Part shown: piece after piece, positions 45,842 to 60,200 of the stretch
Layout: the number at the start of each line of letters is the position of its first letter
How positions within the stretch are numbered: the first letter of the stretch is position 1
Source of the DNA: Petrosia ficiformis
Lineage: Eukaryota; Porifera; Demospongiae; Haplosclerida; Petrosiidae
Assembly: GCA_947044365.1 (NCBI GenBank)
Contig: OX345636.1
Location: forward strand, 25,409,466-25,473,465
Direction: 5' to 3'
DNA: 64,000 nucleotides
The notes under the pieces: model-generated
What the model saw: only the letters and a program-made list of their open reading frames with translations
What the model was told of the DNA's origin: nothing
Databases searched by the model: none
Translations under genes and position numbers: made by a program

Positions 45842-47141
45842 GTAATGAGATTGAATAAAGACACATCTCACTCATAACTATAGCACTCTCACTCATTTTG
45901 AATTGTGTTGTCACTCATTTCAATGCTAAGAGGTTGAGAGCTCTGCAGATGGTTGGTTCTGTTGTACAAGGTGAGTGGATAATAGTCATTGTACTGATTA
46001 GAATATGCTGTTGCTTATGGCTGTTAGCTATTGTATTACATTATTGTTATATAGCTACATTGCCAGCAATAAAACCTACTTCAAAATGGCACAAGAATAA
46101 TTATGATTATATAATTGTATATGCTGTGTCTCACAGTGAAATGACAATACAAGTAAACAGTAAAACTATGAAATACAATGTGACCATGAAGTGGAACATA
46201 AATTGTTTTGTTGAAACATGATGAAATAAAATTAGATCAACTTTGCTCAAGCCATTGTACTGATGTATTGGTTGTCATGAATTAGTTGTTATGGCAATAA
46301 TTATGAGACCATCCACACATATAAAAGACCTAACATAATTATATATAATAAATGCTTACATTTAGATGTTCACTGTTAAGCCATTTTGTATCAAAATGTA
46401 GTATGTATGAAGCCTTCTGCAAACTCTTCTTGGACACCAAATTTCATTGGTTTCCAGAACAAAATGGCTGAATAGTGATAATTCAAATGTAAGAATTTAG
46501 TAGCAACAAACTTCATACAAAGTATAATACATAAGCACCGGTATTAACACGAAATGGCTCATTGATAATTCCAGTACCATAATTGTGTTTGAATGTACAA
46601 TTTTGAACATTTACTTTAATACAGCTGTGTATCTTCACTAAAATACCTATGGAATGTGAATACACTATTATGAAATAAATGTGAGACTGCTGATCTAAAA
46701 CTAAGGGTATCAACTCAATCAAGAAATACTTGAGGAAGTATGAAATAGATCTGTCTCCTCCCCAACACACACACACACAAATTTAAAGAAAGCTTGATTA
46801 AATAATTATATATTCAGATATATTCATTTTGGTTAGTTTGTACGTACAGTTGTTGTAACGTATAAGCTATTGAATAACAGTACATTGTGTTTATGTAGTA
46901 AGGCAAAAAAATCTGAAAGTTGAGTTTTCAACAAGGACAGCAAACAACCTGAGGGGTAAAGGGCAGTGATCAAAAGTAATGTTTGTAAATGAGACAGATT
47001 GAGAGTGATTGAAATATACTGTATGGAGCCCTACAGTACTAGTTTCAGCATCAAAATCACATGTAACAGAACTTGATTCACCATTACTAAGTAGATGAAC
47101 CGAGGCATCAGTAGCAACTGGTTTGATAATGTGATGTATTC

Positions 47142-47407
47142 CTGTTTCAAGTTCAATAGTGTACACCACACAGTCGTGTGTTCCAGCTATCAGTTCTAAT
47201 TCGTTTTGCAGACTCCGACAAGAATATGAATCCAAAGTTGTATTCGAACATCCTTTATCAAGTACTGATACAGACTGTTTCAAGTTCAATAGTGTACACC
47301 ACACAGTCGTGTGTTCCAGCTATCAGTTCTAATTCGTTTTGCAGACTCTGACAAGAATATGAATCTGAAGTTGTATTCGAACATCCTTTATCAAGTACTG
47401 ATACAGA
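47142..47407. repeat. 133-bp tandem duplication inside a gene copy
   Basis: Units begin at 47142 and 47275 with CTGTTTCAAGTTCAATAGTG and differ at only a few positions. As 133 is not a multiple of three, the second copy is read in another frame, destroying the exon-1 copy. The intact gene has one unit at the same place (63676-63808). Confidence 0.92.
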
Positions 47408-47500
47408 CTCCATTATAAAAATGTGAATTTCTTTAGTCTTGCACAAATCACTACATTGAGTGGAGCCGATGAAGAGAAGAAAAACAGCATTTAGAGCCAT

Positions 47501-48289
47501 AGTGGCGAATTTAGTCTCTCAGCAGGAAAGAAGCGAGGTATTCAAAATTACACCTAATTCGGTCAAAGCCCTAAAAAAAGGGCTTCAGGTTGTTTCGGAT
47601 CTACCGAAACACTGTAGATCTAGAAAAGATGGTAGATAGTGGTTACATTGTAAGAGTACTAATTGAGATATTGACAACTAACTAAAATTTAGTCCAGTTT
47701 CCAGCTTTCCAAGCAATAATAAAATAGTGTGTCATTGATTAAGTGTGATTTTGGCCACATCCCTCATAAATGAGATAGTTCTTGCATGATGTACCTCCTA
47801 CTAATTCAGGAGGCCCTTTGGCAGACATAGTTTCTTATAGATATTGTATAAAAATCACTATAATTATGCAGCTTTTTAGTATGTACTGAACATTAATGAC
47901 AGTGAAAAGGAATGCATGCATGTTTAGGTTTTCACACCTTGTTGAAAAAGATGTCTTGTTTTAAAACCACAGTCATTATATGCAAGGCCACAGTGAAATG
48001 CTTGGTGGCAAAACACACAATGTACAATGTAGGGTGGAAGCACTCTCCCCTATGAACATTTTAGATTTTAAGTCTCCTTTCCTCTTAGTAGGCCTGGTCC
48101 TAACAGTTACATGTGCTATTAATACTTCATTCATTACTGTACACTGATTAAAAAGTAGTATTCCTGCCTTAATGTTGAGAAAATAAAATACTAGGTTGCA
48201 TGTGAATATAATTATAGTGGAATAGTGTAAAATGAATTCTGCATTATTCAAAATGACATAATATTAAACAGGACGTTGATAGGAATAGA
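47501..48289. other. Intergenic stretch between parent gene and collapsed copy
   Basis: Just upstream of the collapsed copy, AGCCCTAAAAAAAGGGCTTC and GTTTCGGATCTACCGAAAC form small hairpins (47568-47612). No exon is supported in the rest. Confidence 0.5.
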
Positions 48290-51200
48290 TCACTGTATTA
48301 TTTCTTTTTCAGGGTTAAAGAGTTCTGATGATGACACTGTATCATTGATATTATGATCCACCATCAAGTCATAATCTGTCTTTAGCTCATATTGATCATT
48401 TGTTACTTCTATCGGGTGTCTGAGATGTCGTTGAATTTTCAGTATTAATTTCCACCTAAACGAATTATTAATACTATAATATAAATAGCTATTCTTAACT
48501 ATAATATTATATGTGAAGTTCATAACTACAAATTATTTTCATGTATTTACGATACTCAAAGAGATATGAAGTTAACTTGCAATTCAAACTATATTAAGCT
48601 TGGAACTGTACACCTCTCCACTACTATGGTGACAATTTTAGTATACTTATATTGACATGTACAGACATGTATGTTTAAACTACATTTAATTTTGCCAACT
48701 GGGATGGTCAGTGAAGTACATAGCAACACATAATATTTAAAGCACCACTTGAGAATGAAAATGCAACTGATAAGAGATTTTACTGATATTCAGATAAACT
48801 GATAATTGCTTTATCCAATATTTCTGGTTTCTGATGCTTTCAGTAAAATTGAACATTTTTAAAAATATCACAAAGCGATTAATGATGCTATGATCACAAG
48901 AAATGAGATTATTACTACATTTATTACAATATCAGTTACATCTTTCAGTACTGATACTTTACTAATCCAATTATCAGTACATCACTAATTAAATCACATG
49001 CAAGAGGTGGTGCATTTCAACGCCCACCTATTAAATGAAAAAATACTTATGCCACAAAAGTAACAAACTTTTAGACAGGCAATAAAACAATTAGCTAACT
49101 CACATTATATATGTACTCCACATACAGACACAGACTAAACCAATGAATAAAGGTATGTAGTAGAAAACAGCTAACATAGAGGCAAATGAAGTCACTGTAT
49201 CTATCTCAGTTCCACAAGAAGGTATACTAACTGAAGTATTGTGAGGAGCTTTTTGTAGTTTATCATCCAACAGAGAATTAGCTCTCAATAGTATGAGGAA
49301 GAGAAACAAGATTAAGATGGATAATTCAAGTATATTATTGAGTTTTCCTTTGTATGGATTAAGATAGCCATAAAGTAAAATGAGAATCATTAGAAATAGA
49401 AGAATAATTGTCTGTATAAAAAAATTAAAATGAATATAAATTCAATCAATTAACAATTATTTATTGTAGATCACATATTATTTGAGCTAGTATGCAATTT
49501 AGAACTTGATTTTGTATTAAATATTACAGATCAAGACAAATAATTAATATCTGACAAATGAATAAAGGTATGCTCATTAGACTCAGAGTCTTCAACTTTT
49601 ATGACCCTAAACACAATGTAATTATGTAAAAACATCTACAATTGTTTTGGTTACTTACACTAATATAATATTCTGCTCTTGTCTCAGGTGAGAGGAAAAA
49701 ACAATAGCTAGTTATAACGAGTTTAGAAACCAATTAATGCAATAATTAAAAGAATAGTGTGATCGATCCCTATGATTTTCTATATAATCATGTTGTAATT
49801 GTAAATTCTTATTTAGGTGCCTGAAAACAACAAAATGTCTTGTGAAGGGCCCCATGAGGATGGTGGTAACGTACTACCAACCTCATGAGGGCATCACATG
49901 GTGAGGAGCCCAGGGAACCAATCCCTCGACGGAATCATCTCAGTGGCACTGAATTGAATATAAACACTATATTTCATCTGTGATATTAACTTGAAGCGAT
50001 ACACTATAAAAATAAAGTTGTTAAAATAACTAATTTATTGATTAGTATAGCTGCAAATTGTATTTTAATTGGTCGTGTTGACTACATGGCGATATATAAT
50101 TATGTTATTATAATCCAATAATTACAATTTTAATTTCCCTATCTAGTCTAATAGATATACACAGAAGCCGCCAAATATTTTAATGAAATTATTTTGGGTT
50201 TCCAAACCTTCTTAGTACATCTAATATGAGATATTAGGCATTATAATTGATTATAATTGGTACATATATATCTTTTACGTATTTTAATATCATTAGTAAA
50301 ATCTAACTATGGCCATTAGATGAATGTATACTGAACAACCAACTAATTGTTAAATCCTTGCAACTGTACTAACAAATACATTTGTTATTTTAACAATTCT
50401 GTTTTTGCTGTGTATCACCTTCAGGCAATATCTACTTTGTGAGAAGATTATGTAATGCATATAGACTTCTAAAACATGATAAATAACACACACACACGCA
50501 TACACACACACACACACATATATATATAATTATATATATATACCACTCAGTAACTTTGATACTATAATAAAAAATATGAAGTGATGAAACAAAAACCCAG
50601 TTATTATTAACATAATAAAATCATAAACTGAATGCTCACATGATTATCAGGAAAAACTGTGATGAATATCACAATGAAGAGTCTTCTGAAGAGCTCTACT
50701 GCACACCAAAATCCCAAATACTTCTTGAATGGATGTTTTAGAGATGAACCAAATTCTTTGAGAATTACATGTTTCTAAATAAAAGTACACTAATAATTAT
50801 ATAATTATCTATAATATATTTATAATTATATAATTATATTCATATTTGTTTTGAGGTTTTCACTTCAAAAACATCTTTCAAAGAATTGAAAATTAATATT
50901 ATTTATACATAAACACTATTGGATGATGATTTCTGTCTAGAGTTGACAAATATCAAAAGGGATCTTATGAATAAGCCACACCCTGTAAAATCTGGGGGGA
51001 CAAAGATTGACAACTTGGAAGTGAGTGAAATCAGGGATTAAATACACTCATTTTATTTTACACTGGTAAATTTCAATTCACCCCATAAAATTTTACTACC
51101 ACTTAGAAACAACACCTGTGGAAGTCATCCTCACATGCACACATGTTATTGTTGAACTATAAATTACATTGTATTATACAGAATGCAAAGACAGCTGTCT

Positions 51201-54200
51201 TTGTTGTGTATACAATGAATATAGAATGTACATTTAAATATATATACATAGTTATATACATAGAGGTGTGAAAGGTCAGATGGTCGGTTTTGTGGTGCAA
51301 GGTGAGTGGATAACAGTCCTTGTGCTGATTAGAATGTGCAGTTGCTTAGCGACTGTATATATTACATTATAGACAGGTGCTATTTGCATTGGCTACAATA
51401 AAAACAACTTCAATAAATGGCATCAAGTTAGGAAGGGGGGGAATATCTCCCCCTTCCCCCCTCAAGGGAGGTAGCAAATGCCCTCCTTGACCCACCTCCT
51501 AGCTCCCTCTAAATGAAACCCTGGTTATAGCATACACGTACCTCCAAGTGTCACATAGAATCTATTGTCACTGATGATGTCAGGCCCAAAAGTGTGGTGT
51601 CACCAGAGGAATAATAAATTCCATGTGTGCATGAGGAGGTATGCTATAACAGTTTTATAACATGGAACTGAAGCAGGGGAGGATCTACCGTTCAAGTGTG
51701 ACAGGGTTCCTAACCACAATGTTGATACTACACTCAATGTGTAGGGACACGCTCCCCAGAAAAGTGTTGATTTTTGGCCCCTAAAAAGGCCAATATAATG
51801 CAATCTAGGAGTAAATTTACACTTGGGTGTTTCACAAGAAGATATATTGGAAACAACGTAACTATCCTTATGATTGCTTTGTGGGGTCCAGCATTCATTA
51901 ATCATTGCTCACTTTCTCATGACTGAAACATAACAGTTATTATGGTTATTATTTTGATTATCTACTTTAGGAATATAATTCAGATAGAACAGCTATTATA
52001 GTTCCAGTTTCTGCTCGAGTGCGTGTTCTTTTACGTGCGAAGCCCATTAATTGACCAAGCCACTCAAAAAGACGCAATGAGTGTAAGGCCAGTGGTAAAG
52101 GTTATAACCTGTTTATATGCTTACTATAGTGAAAATAATAATTTAACTTTTATACCTAGAGGGGTTAGTATCCTTGTTGTGTGGAATGTTCTAGTATTTT
52201 TGGAGTGGTCTATTTATTCACTCCTTGTCTTCGAAGAAAAAGGTGAGTGTTTAAACTGAATGCCACATTGATATAAAAATTTCTCGTGTAGCGCTGAAGT
52301 CAGTGGCAACATCAGAGATGTGGTGTTATGTTTGCTGTAGTAATACCAAATTGCATTGTCAGCCCTTTGATGTTTAGTGCTATCATACAATCACACTGCT
52401 ATCAGAATAATATATAATATACTCAGTATAATAACTTAATTATTCAATATGTGTATATGTATACATTCAAATAAGATATCATACCTTTGATTTATTTTGT
52501 GTTAGTAATATACAAACTGGAATTATTATAACACTGATTAGGATCCAGAGGAGAGAAAATAATGAGAGAGGAAGATGACCATCAGAAAAACACTTCACAG
52601 AACCATCAACATACCACCTCTATTAAAATAATTTACTATTATGTACATTGCTAATTGACTGATCATTTATTACTGACAAAGTGAATATGAAAATGAATAC
52701 TGTATACATGGGGATATTGACGGTAGACATTTTGATAGTTTGCTGTTCAACAGAGTACTGATGAATTAAATTTTGAAGGTTAGCAAATAAATTTCATTAA
52801 ACGCATGCCCGAAATTTAATCTTCAAAATGGGCATGACTGAGCATGTTATGTCCAAATAACAGCTATTCTATTTTAATTTTATCACTCAGTGACTAGAAG
52901 TATTAATTTTAGTAGTGGAAGCTGACAACTGAGAAATGGGGACTACTACTCCTATTAGATACATTCCAAGGAAGATGTAAGCTGGTTGTTTTATATTTCT
53001 CATGTTTAGAATGCACATGTTCATTCATGAACTAATTGGAATATTTTAACTTGATGGTTTAAACCGAAAACCACAAAATAAAAAACACAGACAAATTTCC
53101 ACGCATACAGTATACAACTACAATTTAGTGTACAGGTGTCTTAAAAGTCAATCTGAACATTATTCAGTATCGCAATAACTATAAATGATAGGTATATATA
53201 CATACCAGAGTAAATGATCCATTCTCATTTGGAATTCTAGGACAATTAAGAACAGTGGTTGCTGTATATAGTGTGTGTGTATATAATAACAGTAGTATAG
53301 TCCATATTCCATGCCCATTAAATGTAGACCATATGATAGGAGTGAATTTAGTAAGACAATACCTGAAATAAGTAATTTGAAGAGATCCTTCAGAAAATAA
53401 TATTGCAATTACATACCTTAGTACTACTGTCATTGGTACTATAAATAAAGCAATGATTACTGGTATATATCTTAAAGCATAAGAGTCAAGAGTACTGATT
53501 CCATTGTAGAGACAGAAATCATATGGAAAGTATAAACTCAATGTACTTGAAACATACATGAGCTAAAAGGAAATAATAATTATGAATAAATCAAGGCCGA
53601 TGATATTCAGTGGTTGATATAATCACAACAGTTATACCACCACTGATCATGGGTGTTGTGAAATGAATATCATTAATAACCCAGGATGTGATCGTATACC
53701 TACAATGATAGTAGTATGTGTGGGAAATGAAAGGAGCATTCCCGCTAAGGTTGTGGAGAGGAGATGATCACTACAATAAATTTAAACCCTATCGACAAGA
53801 GACCCTAGGTTTTGATGAATTTGTGCCCCTAGACTATTATGGTTCAGTGACCACGCCCATGCCAGTGGCAGCAGCAGGTTAGTGATAGTTTGTGACACTG
53901 ACACTCCAGTGGTAATAGCCATTCTGATAAATTAACTACTTGGCATATTCATGATAACAAATAATACTTGTTTGCTTATTGCAAAACTCTACTTACTGAA
54001 GAAACTCCTGGTTACTTTTGATAGACTTGCTGACCTCTACACACAGAAATGATCTTTTGTTGAAACTGATAGCACTCACAATAATTTCAAAGCAATTGCA
54101 TGCTATTTCTCTTAAGTGGAGGCAATGAATCTACAACAGCTACTGATTGGCTTACTCCCATATTGTACCATAGTCTATTGAGCAATACAGGTTCTAGCTA

Positions 54201-57200
54201 CATATATACTGGGCAGATAGGGTTTCTTTTAAAGTATTGGCTCTAATTATTCTTGAACGTTTAGGTTTTCACCTACTGGTTTTCAAACTTTCTGTGCGAA
54301 AGAAGGTGAATAGATAATAATATGTTACATAAAAACATTTGCCATGATAAACACGTGATATGAAACACAGCACAGAAGAAAATTGAACCATCTTTGATTA
54401 AAAAATACTAATAGTAATACTGTAGCAGCAGAAATAATTGTTTATGGTAAACAGGATTTAAAATTATAAATAATTTAAATACATTGAAAGTACAGACTAA
54501 TATGCATTTCTGATATACAATACTTACATATTTTCCAATGATGTTGAAAGAAGGTGGGAAATGAAGCGAAACTAGAGGAGCTACCTATAAATACAAATAC
54601 AAATTTGGAGATAATTAGAACATTTTCAATTATGTAATGACATTTAGAAATACATACCTGAATATAAAACAGCAGAGAATAACTCCACTGAGGTAGAGGA
54701 GCATCAACAAATACTACTATCATTATCACTATTATATCAAGAATCGCTGAATGAAAGCATAATAATAATAATGACTGTGGAGTACAATTATTTCTGTGAC
54801 CTAAGAAAGCGTAACATACCAACACTTCCTTTTTAAGCTGACCAGGAGTTTAGCATAAGCAGAAGAAAAGTATTACATACAATTAAAATACATTATCTAT
54901 TTGGTTAATTGTTTGACATGGGCCTATATAGAAGATTATAAATTCAAGAGAAGATATAATGTATCTGTATATGTGTGTGTTTGTGTTATTACCTAGAGCT
55001 GGTATCAGTATTATATTTGTTTTATCACATGAGACACACTCATTTAGAAGAACACTCAAACCAAGATTATTCCTACATTCTCCACACAGTATGCCTATAA
55101 TTGATAAACAAGTATCTGGTTTGCCAAAAGGGAATGTTATTCACTTACCTTTTCTTTCACATACACACTGTCTATCCGGATCAGAATTTACATACACATT
55201 TGCACATGAACTAATCCCAATACTAGTGTTAAAGAAACAACGACAATATCCAGAAGGACACAAGAGAAAGAACAAACCAACAGAGTCATCTTCAACATGA
55301 ATTGCCCAATGACCTTTCTGTTCGGAATAAAAAACAGCAAAATGAATACATTTTATAAAGAATAACAAAGGCTACTTCATACCTCAATAATAATAGAATC
55401 TTGATCATCTTCACATAATAATATATCACTCACACCTCTATCACACTGACAGGTTCTGTGATTAAGAATCCCTTCAGTAACTCCGAATGTATAACCTCCA
55501 ATACATGTTTCAGCTATTAGTGGTATGGACTCAAAATCACTCTAATAATTTATAAAATAATCTAAAGTAACTGTAAATTCATTGTAACTAGATGTATTGT
55601 TATAGACTATTTCCATCTACATGTATTTTTGAAGTATCAAACAGGTAAAATGAAATCTAAGAAGTAAGATAAATGATCTGCTTTCCTTATCTTATTGTTA
55701 TTACATGTATATCAGCTCCATTATTATAAAACCAATAGAAAGTAAGAACACAAACTGCTAAATCAATTTTGTGAATACTTCAATCTGCAAATTTAAATCA
55801 CTTTGAAATTTTAATATTGAATTTTCACTATTATTAATTTACCGTTAATACTATCATCGAAAAATATTTTTTTACCATAAATGTTTTCAATCTACGATAA
55901 TGAGTAAAGTAAATCATATTTACTACTTGTATTTGGGAATGGCGTGGGATCAATTACAAATATTGAATCAAACATGATATATAATATTATTATATGATCA
56001 AATTAATAGTAATTATAAAAGGTGGTGTAGCAATTACAACTGGCTTGAAAGCCACAAAAGACCAGTCCTTTTACCTGTACCATTTTCCTAATTATCATTC
56101 CCATTCTTTTTGTATGTCAAATTTAACTTCACTGAGTTACAGTGTAATCATGTATTATTATATGACATTAAACAATACACTACATGAATTCATAAATTCC
56201 AAGGTCTTTAATGATGTGAAACTTTCATTAAATATCCAATAAATACATGAATATCTATTAATACAATTAAATACCTCTCTACTAATAAGTAATATTCCAA
56301 AATGTGAGACATCAATATCTCCCAATGTATCACCTACATAAGTATTCGTAGAATGATTCCTTAGATGATATGTAAATTTAGCAATGAAGGGTTGGTTTGA
56401 TACAACAAATGTGTCTGGTGTTAATTCAACAAAATCCTGTAGGACACATAAAATTTCATGTTATTGTATTAATCAGGCTCTAAGATAAATATTGAGGTTT
56501 TACAATTATAATAATTGCATGATTCATAGAATTGTATGGCACTTCAGGGATGTGAGATACGACTGCATGGCACATTGCTGCCAATAATATCACAATACAA
56601 TACAGTATGAAGGCATTTGAAGTAATAACTGAAATGCTTTAAAAATGAACAAAAATGTCCTCATTTTTTGTATTTGTCAACAAATGATAAAAGAAATCAA
56701 TCAAAGCTTTTTATAATAGTATAAAATTAGTCAAACTAGATAATTAGGTTTACAGAGTATTGATATATCCAAAAAGCAATATTGAATCAGGGTTGGGGGC
56801 GATTACAAGTAAATTTACTTCCAGAAACAGTGTAATCAGTATTGTTGTAATCACAAGTGATTCCAGCAAGTCTATACTGATACATGTCACTTTCAGATTC
56901 CGACCTCTAGCAATTCTATGGAACCCTTTTTTACTATAGCTGACAAGGTTTTCTGAAAAGACAGGCACTGTGTATCTGATGAACTGTTTGAGAAACTAAT
57001 ATTTATTTGTTGTAATATAATAATGATGTGGTTTAATTGCATAATCATGACTCTGTAATCATAATTGTAATCATACTTTTTTCACTATAATCGTAATCAT
57101 AATCATCATGCGTAATCACTGTACAATCGTAATCATCCTCATGTAATTGATCCCAACCTTGAATATTGTAGAATGAAAGTATTGATATTTTGATATATCG

Positions 57201-60200
57201 ATACATATTGCACAATGCACATCACTACTCCAGGCATACCAGTGATACAAATGTAACTTAAAAATCCAACATGTACTGTAACATACATCTCAGTAAGATG
57301 TTTAATGACTTGATTCAAATTTTACACACACTACATCCCATTCTGTAACATTTTACTACTGCAAATCAGTTAGCTAAACAACTTTCATTAATTTGACTAT
57401 TATTACTTTCAACTCCATAACAGTTAATTGAACTTACCCCATCACTTTGCTGTTGTGATCGAAATGAAAAACTTGTAACTGTTCCAGTTGGATTGCCTAA
57501 CTCATCAACAGCTTTAAGTGAGAGATTCAACCTCTTTCCAGGCCAGCCCACTACTTCATTCAGATTATGTAGGTCAAGATGAATACAATCAGTTAATACT
57601 GAATATCTTTGATTATAGGGATCAGGAAACCCAGTATTAATATTGTCATTTCTAAGGATAAGATACTGCTTTGTAATGATGCATTCATTCATCTTTCTCT
57701 TCATGCATATATAACATGACATATAATGTATATTAGTATAGTTCGCATTACCTTATATGAAACACTGGCCAGTTTGGGAAGAATGATAAATCAAAAGACT
57801 TGTAGATACTGGTGCTGACCCATGAGCAAGAAGTGAGACTAGTGGCATAAATAGCTGCACCAAACAACGCTGAATTTTGTGTGAATGTAATATTTATTCC
57901 TGTCTGTTAGAAATAAAGTAAAAATACAATTTCTTACGTGAATATATAATTAGGGATTGGAATTTAAGTAGGAAAGTGGCTTTAGACATTAAAATTGTGA
58001 TGCAGCTCAAATGCATGTTTGTAACAAGGGTTGACCATGCATTGAGCTGATTATTATTTCAATTCATATGGTTATATTGTATAATTATAACTGGAATATA
58101 GTAATAATCATTAATAATGATAACATAATATACATTCGTGTCATGACATTGATTCATAGTACATTGGAATATTAATATGCATTAATTTAGTAAAGGTATA
58201 AGATGTATATGTTTGCGATGTGGAATAGCCATGCCTCATTAGGTAATTAGTAAATCATTTAAAACCATTAACTATATTCATACATTACCTCATTCATTGC
58301 GTTATAAATAATAAATATTGAGAGTATATACATATACTCATATTCAGTAACAGCTGCAGATAGAACCCCAAAACCAAATGCATTATAATTACATATACAA
58401 TGAAACAGTAAATCAATTTAGTTGTATTATACAACTAAGTCATACAATTATTTCCTATCTAATAGTTTAATATGTTTCCTCTCCGCCCCACAATGTCACC
58501 TCTCTGAGATCAACTCGCATGATATCAACCCATGCAACTTCAGTGGTTTCCAGGAAGTTGATCTCAAAGGAGTGTGAGCTTGCAGTAACAAATTTTTAAT
58601 ACTGATGTTTCAGAAGTGCAGATGTGGCATTACATGAGGATTATTGCTTTTACTAAGCTTGCCTCACATACAAAATAAATGCTAAATTCAAATTCATTCA
58701 GTACTACTTGTGCAGTGTACATAGAGGACTGTGAAAGTCCTGATGATTGTCTATAGTTGTCATAGCTAATTTGTTGAGAGCAGTAGTGGATGAAGTTAAT
58801 GGCTCTGAGTTTGATCCCCAGTTACTACCAGCATTTCTCTTTCAGCTTTATTATTTAGAATTTAGCATTTATTTATGAGGATTATCATCAATAAAAATAG
58901 TTATAGTATACACAGCAATTATACCTTAGACCACTGTGATGGAGGTAGTACAGTCTTTGATTCCAAAACTAGGAAACATTGTGGATTATATAGTAAATGT
59001 TGAAATGTTTCTACCAAAGATACAGCAGAAGCAAATATACCTGCACCGTATCTAATGTAGAAATTAAAAATTAAAAAATGTGAACAATAACTAATTGGTA
59101 CATATTATTTAAATGTTATAAAGATTACAAACAACAAGTGTATATAGAGAAAAAAAACATCCCTATGATTGCTTTACAAGTTTAAGTGAAGATAAAAGTA
59201 TCCCTATGACCGCTTTGTGGTGTCCAGCATTCAGTAATCATGGCTGACTTTATCAAGCATGAAAGACAACAGCTTATTATAGTTATTGTTTTGATTATCT
59301 ACTCTCCTGACCTTTCAAAGGACCTTGTAGAACTTTAGGAATATATTTCAGGCAGAATAGCTAGCTATTAGTTCCAGTTTCTACGTAAGCTACACAGCTT
59401 TCTTTCTGCTGATGTGTAGAGCTTGATCGCGCGTTCTTTTACGCGCCACGCCCATTAATTGACCGAGCCCCCCGGGAATGATGTAACGTAACTTCCTTAA
59501 CTACGTATACAACGCATACTCGCGTCGGTGACACAAACATATATATATATATAAACATACATCGAACCCGTGGGAAAGCAATCATAGGGATGGCCCTACG
59601 GGCCATAAAAATGAAACTTCTATAATGTAAGAAACTAGTAGGGACTTATCACCACCATTCAGATACCTTTTGCAAACTATAATTATTATACAAGTGGTAT
59701 TGAAACTATCTCTACCTTCCTTTGTTCCCATGAAATAAGAGTTGTAGATTATTAACTAAACGTATTTGAGAAAATGAAAGAAGAAATATAGCAGCACCAT
59801 ATACTGCGGTGTTGTTAATGAATTCCACTCTACCACTCATTATCACTCTAGTACCAACTACCTGAATAGAAAGTGTTCAATATCTCTCATACATTACTAA
59901 CATAGGATTCCAACTAACCCTTAATGCAGAACCTATATTTCCAATGAATTCATTTTTACCATACATTTGAAATATCTGGAATCCTATACTGACAATACTC
60001 TTTTCACCAGTGTTATTAGTAAACGAACTATTAAGTAGCAAAATGAATAATTTGTTCATTATACGGTTACTTTATTTATTACTTGTTATATATCCCTATA
60101 CATTAACCCTATACACAATAAGTCAAAACACATGCTTAGAGTATATCATGTGTAACTATGCATTACAAGATACAAGAAATGACAAACCAGTCACTGATGG

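Larger units (their letters stand above)
44949..45943. mobile_element. Outer TIR element (AGCTCTCAAC ends)
   Basis: Left end CAGCTCTCAACTCTCACGCA, right end complement GAGCTCTCAACCTCTTAGCA. It interrupts a sequence that is continuous at the paralogous site 51262-51290 (TGTGAAAGG...CAGATGGTCGG), which independently defines both boundaries. The left side is rich in GAGCGTGAGAC/CTCACGC words. The 585-bp element at 45257 is nested within it. Confidence 0.75.
43411..47500 (-). pseudogene. Collapsed tandem copy of the beta-helix multi-pass membrane protein
   Basis: Only the two ends of the gene at 48290-63901 are represented. Exon-1 copy: 47500 to about 46895, with a 133-bp internal duplication that shifts the frame; its splice donor is changed (AGATTT in place of AGGTAT). 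Exon-2 fragment: about 46650-46520 (V-Q-N-C-T-F-K-H-N-Y-G-T-G-I-I-N-E-P-F-R), frameshifted. Exon-18 copy: 44594-44294, with an 8-bp deletion near the acceptor. Exon-19 copy: 43581-43411, with an early stop. All middle exons are missing. Intron-derived sequence matching 51000-51440 remains at 44820-44950 and 45945-46170. It is thus a deletion derivative of a segmental duplication. Confidence 0.8.

Noticed and set aside
49845..49975. GC-richer CCCCATGAGGATGG...CCTCATGAGG segment that could be a tRNA-like element
   Set aside because: It forms a palindrome, but no A or B box pair at suitable spacing was found.
52069..52259. Plus-strand exon-like frame with a hydrophobic stretch, flanked by AG and GTGAGT
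   Set aside because: No family recognised, lies in an intron of the opposite-strand gene next to a truncated MITE-2; too little support for a gene.
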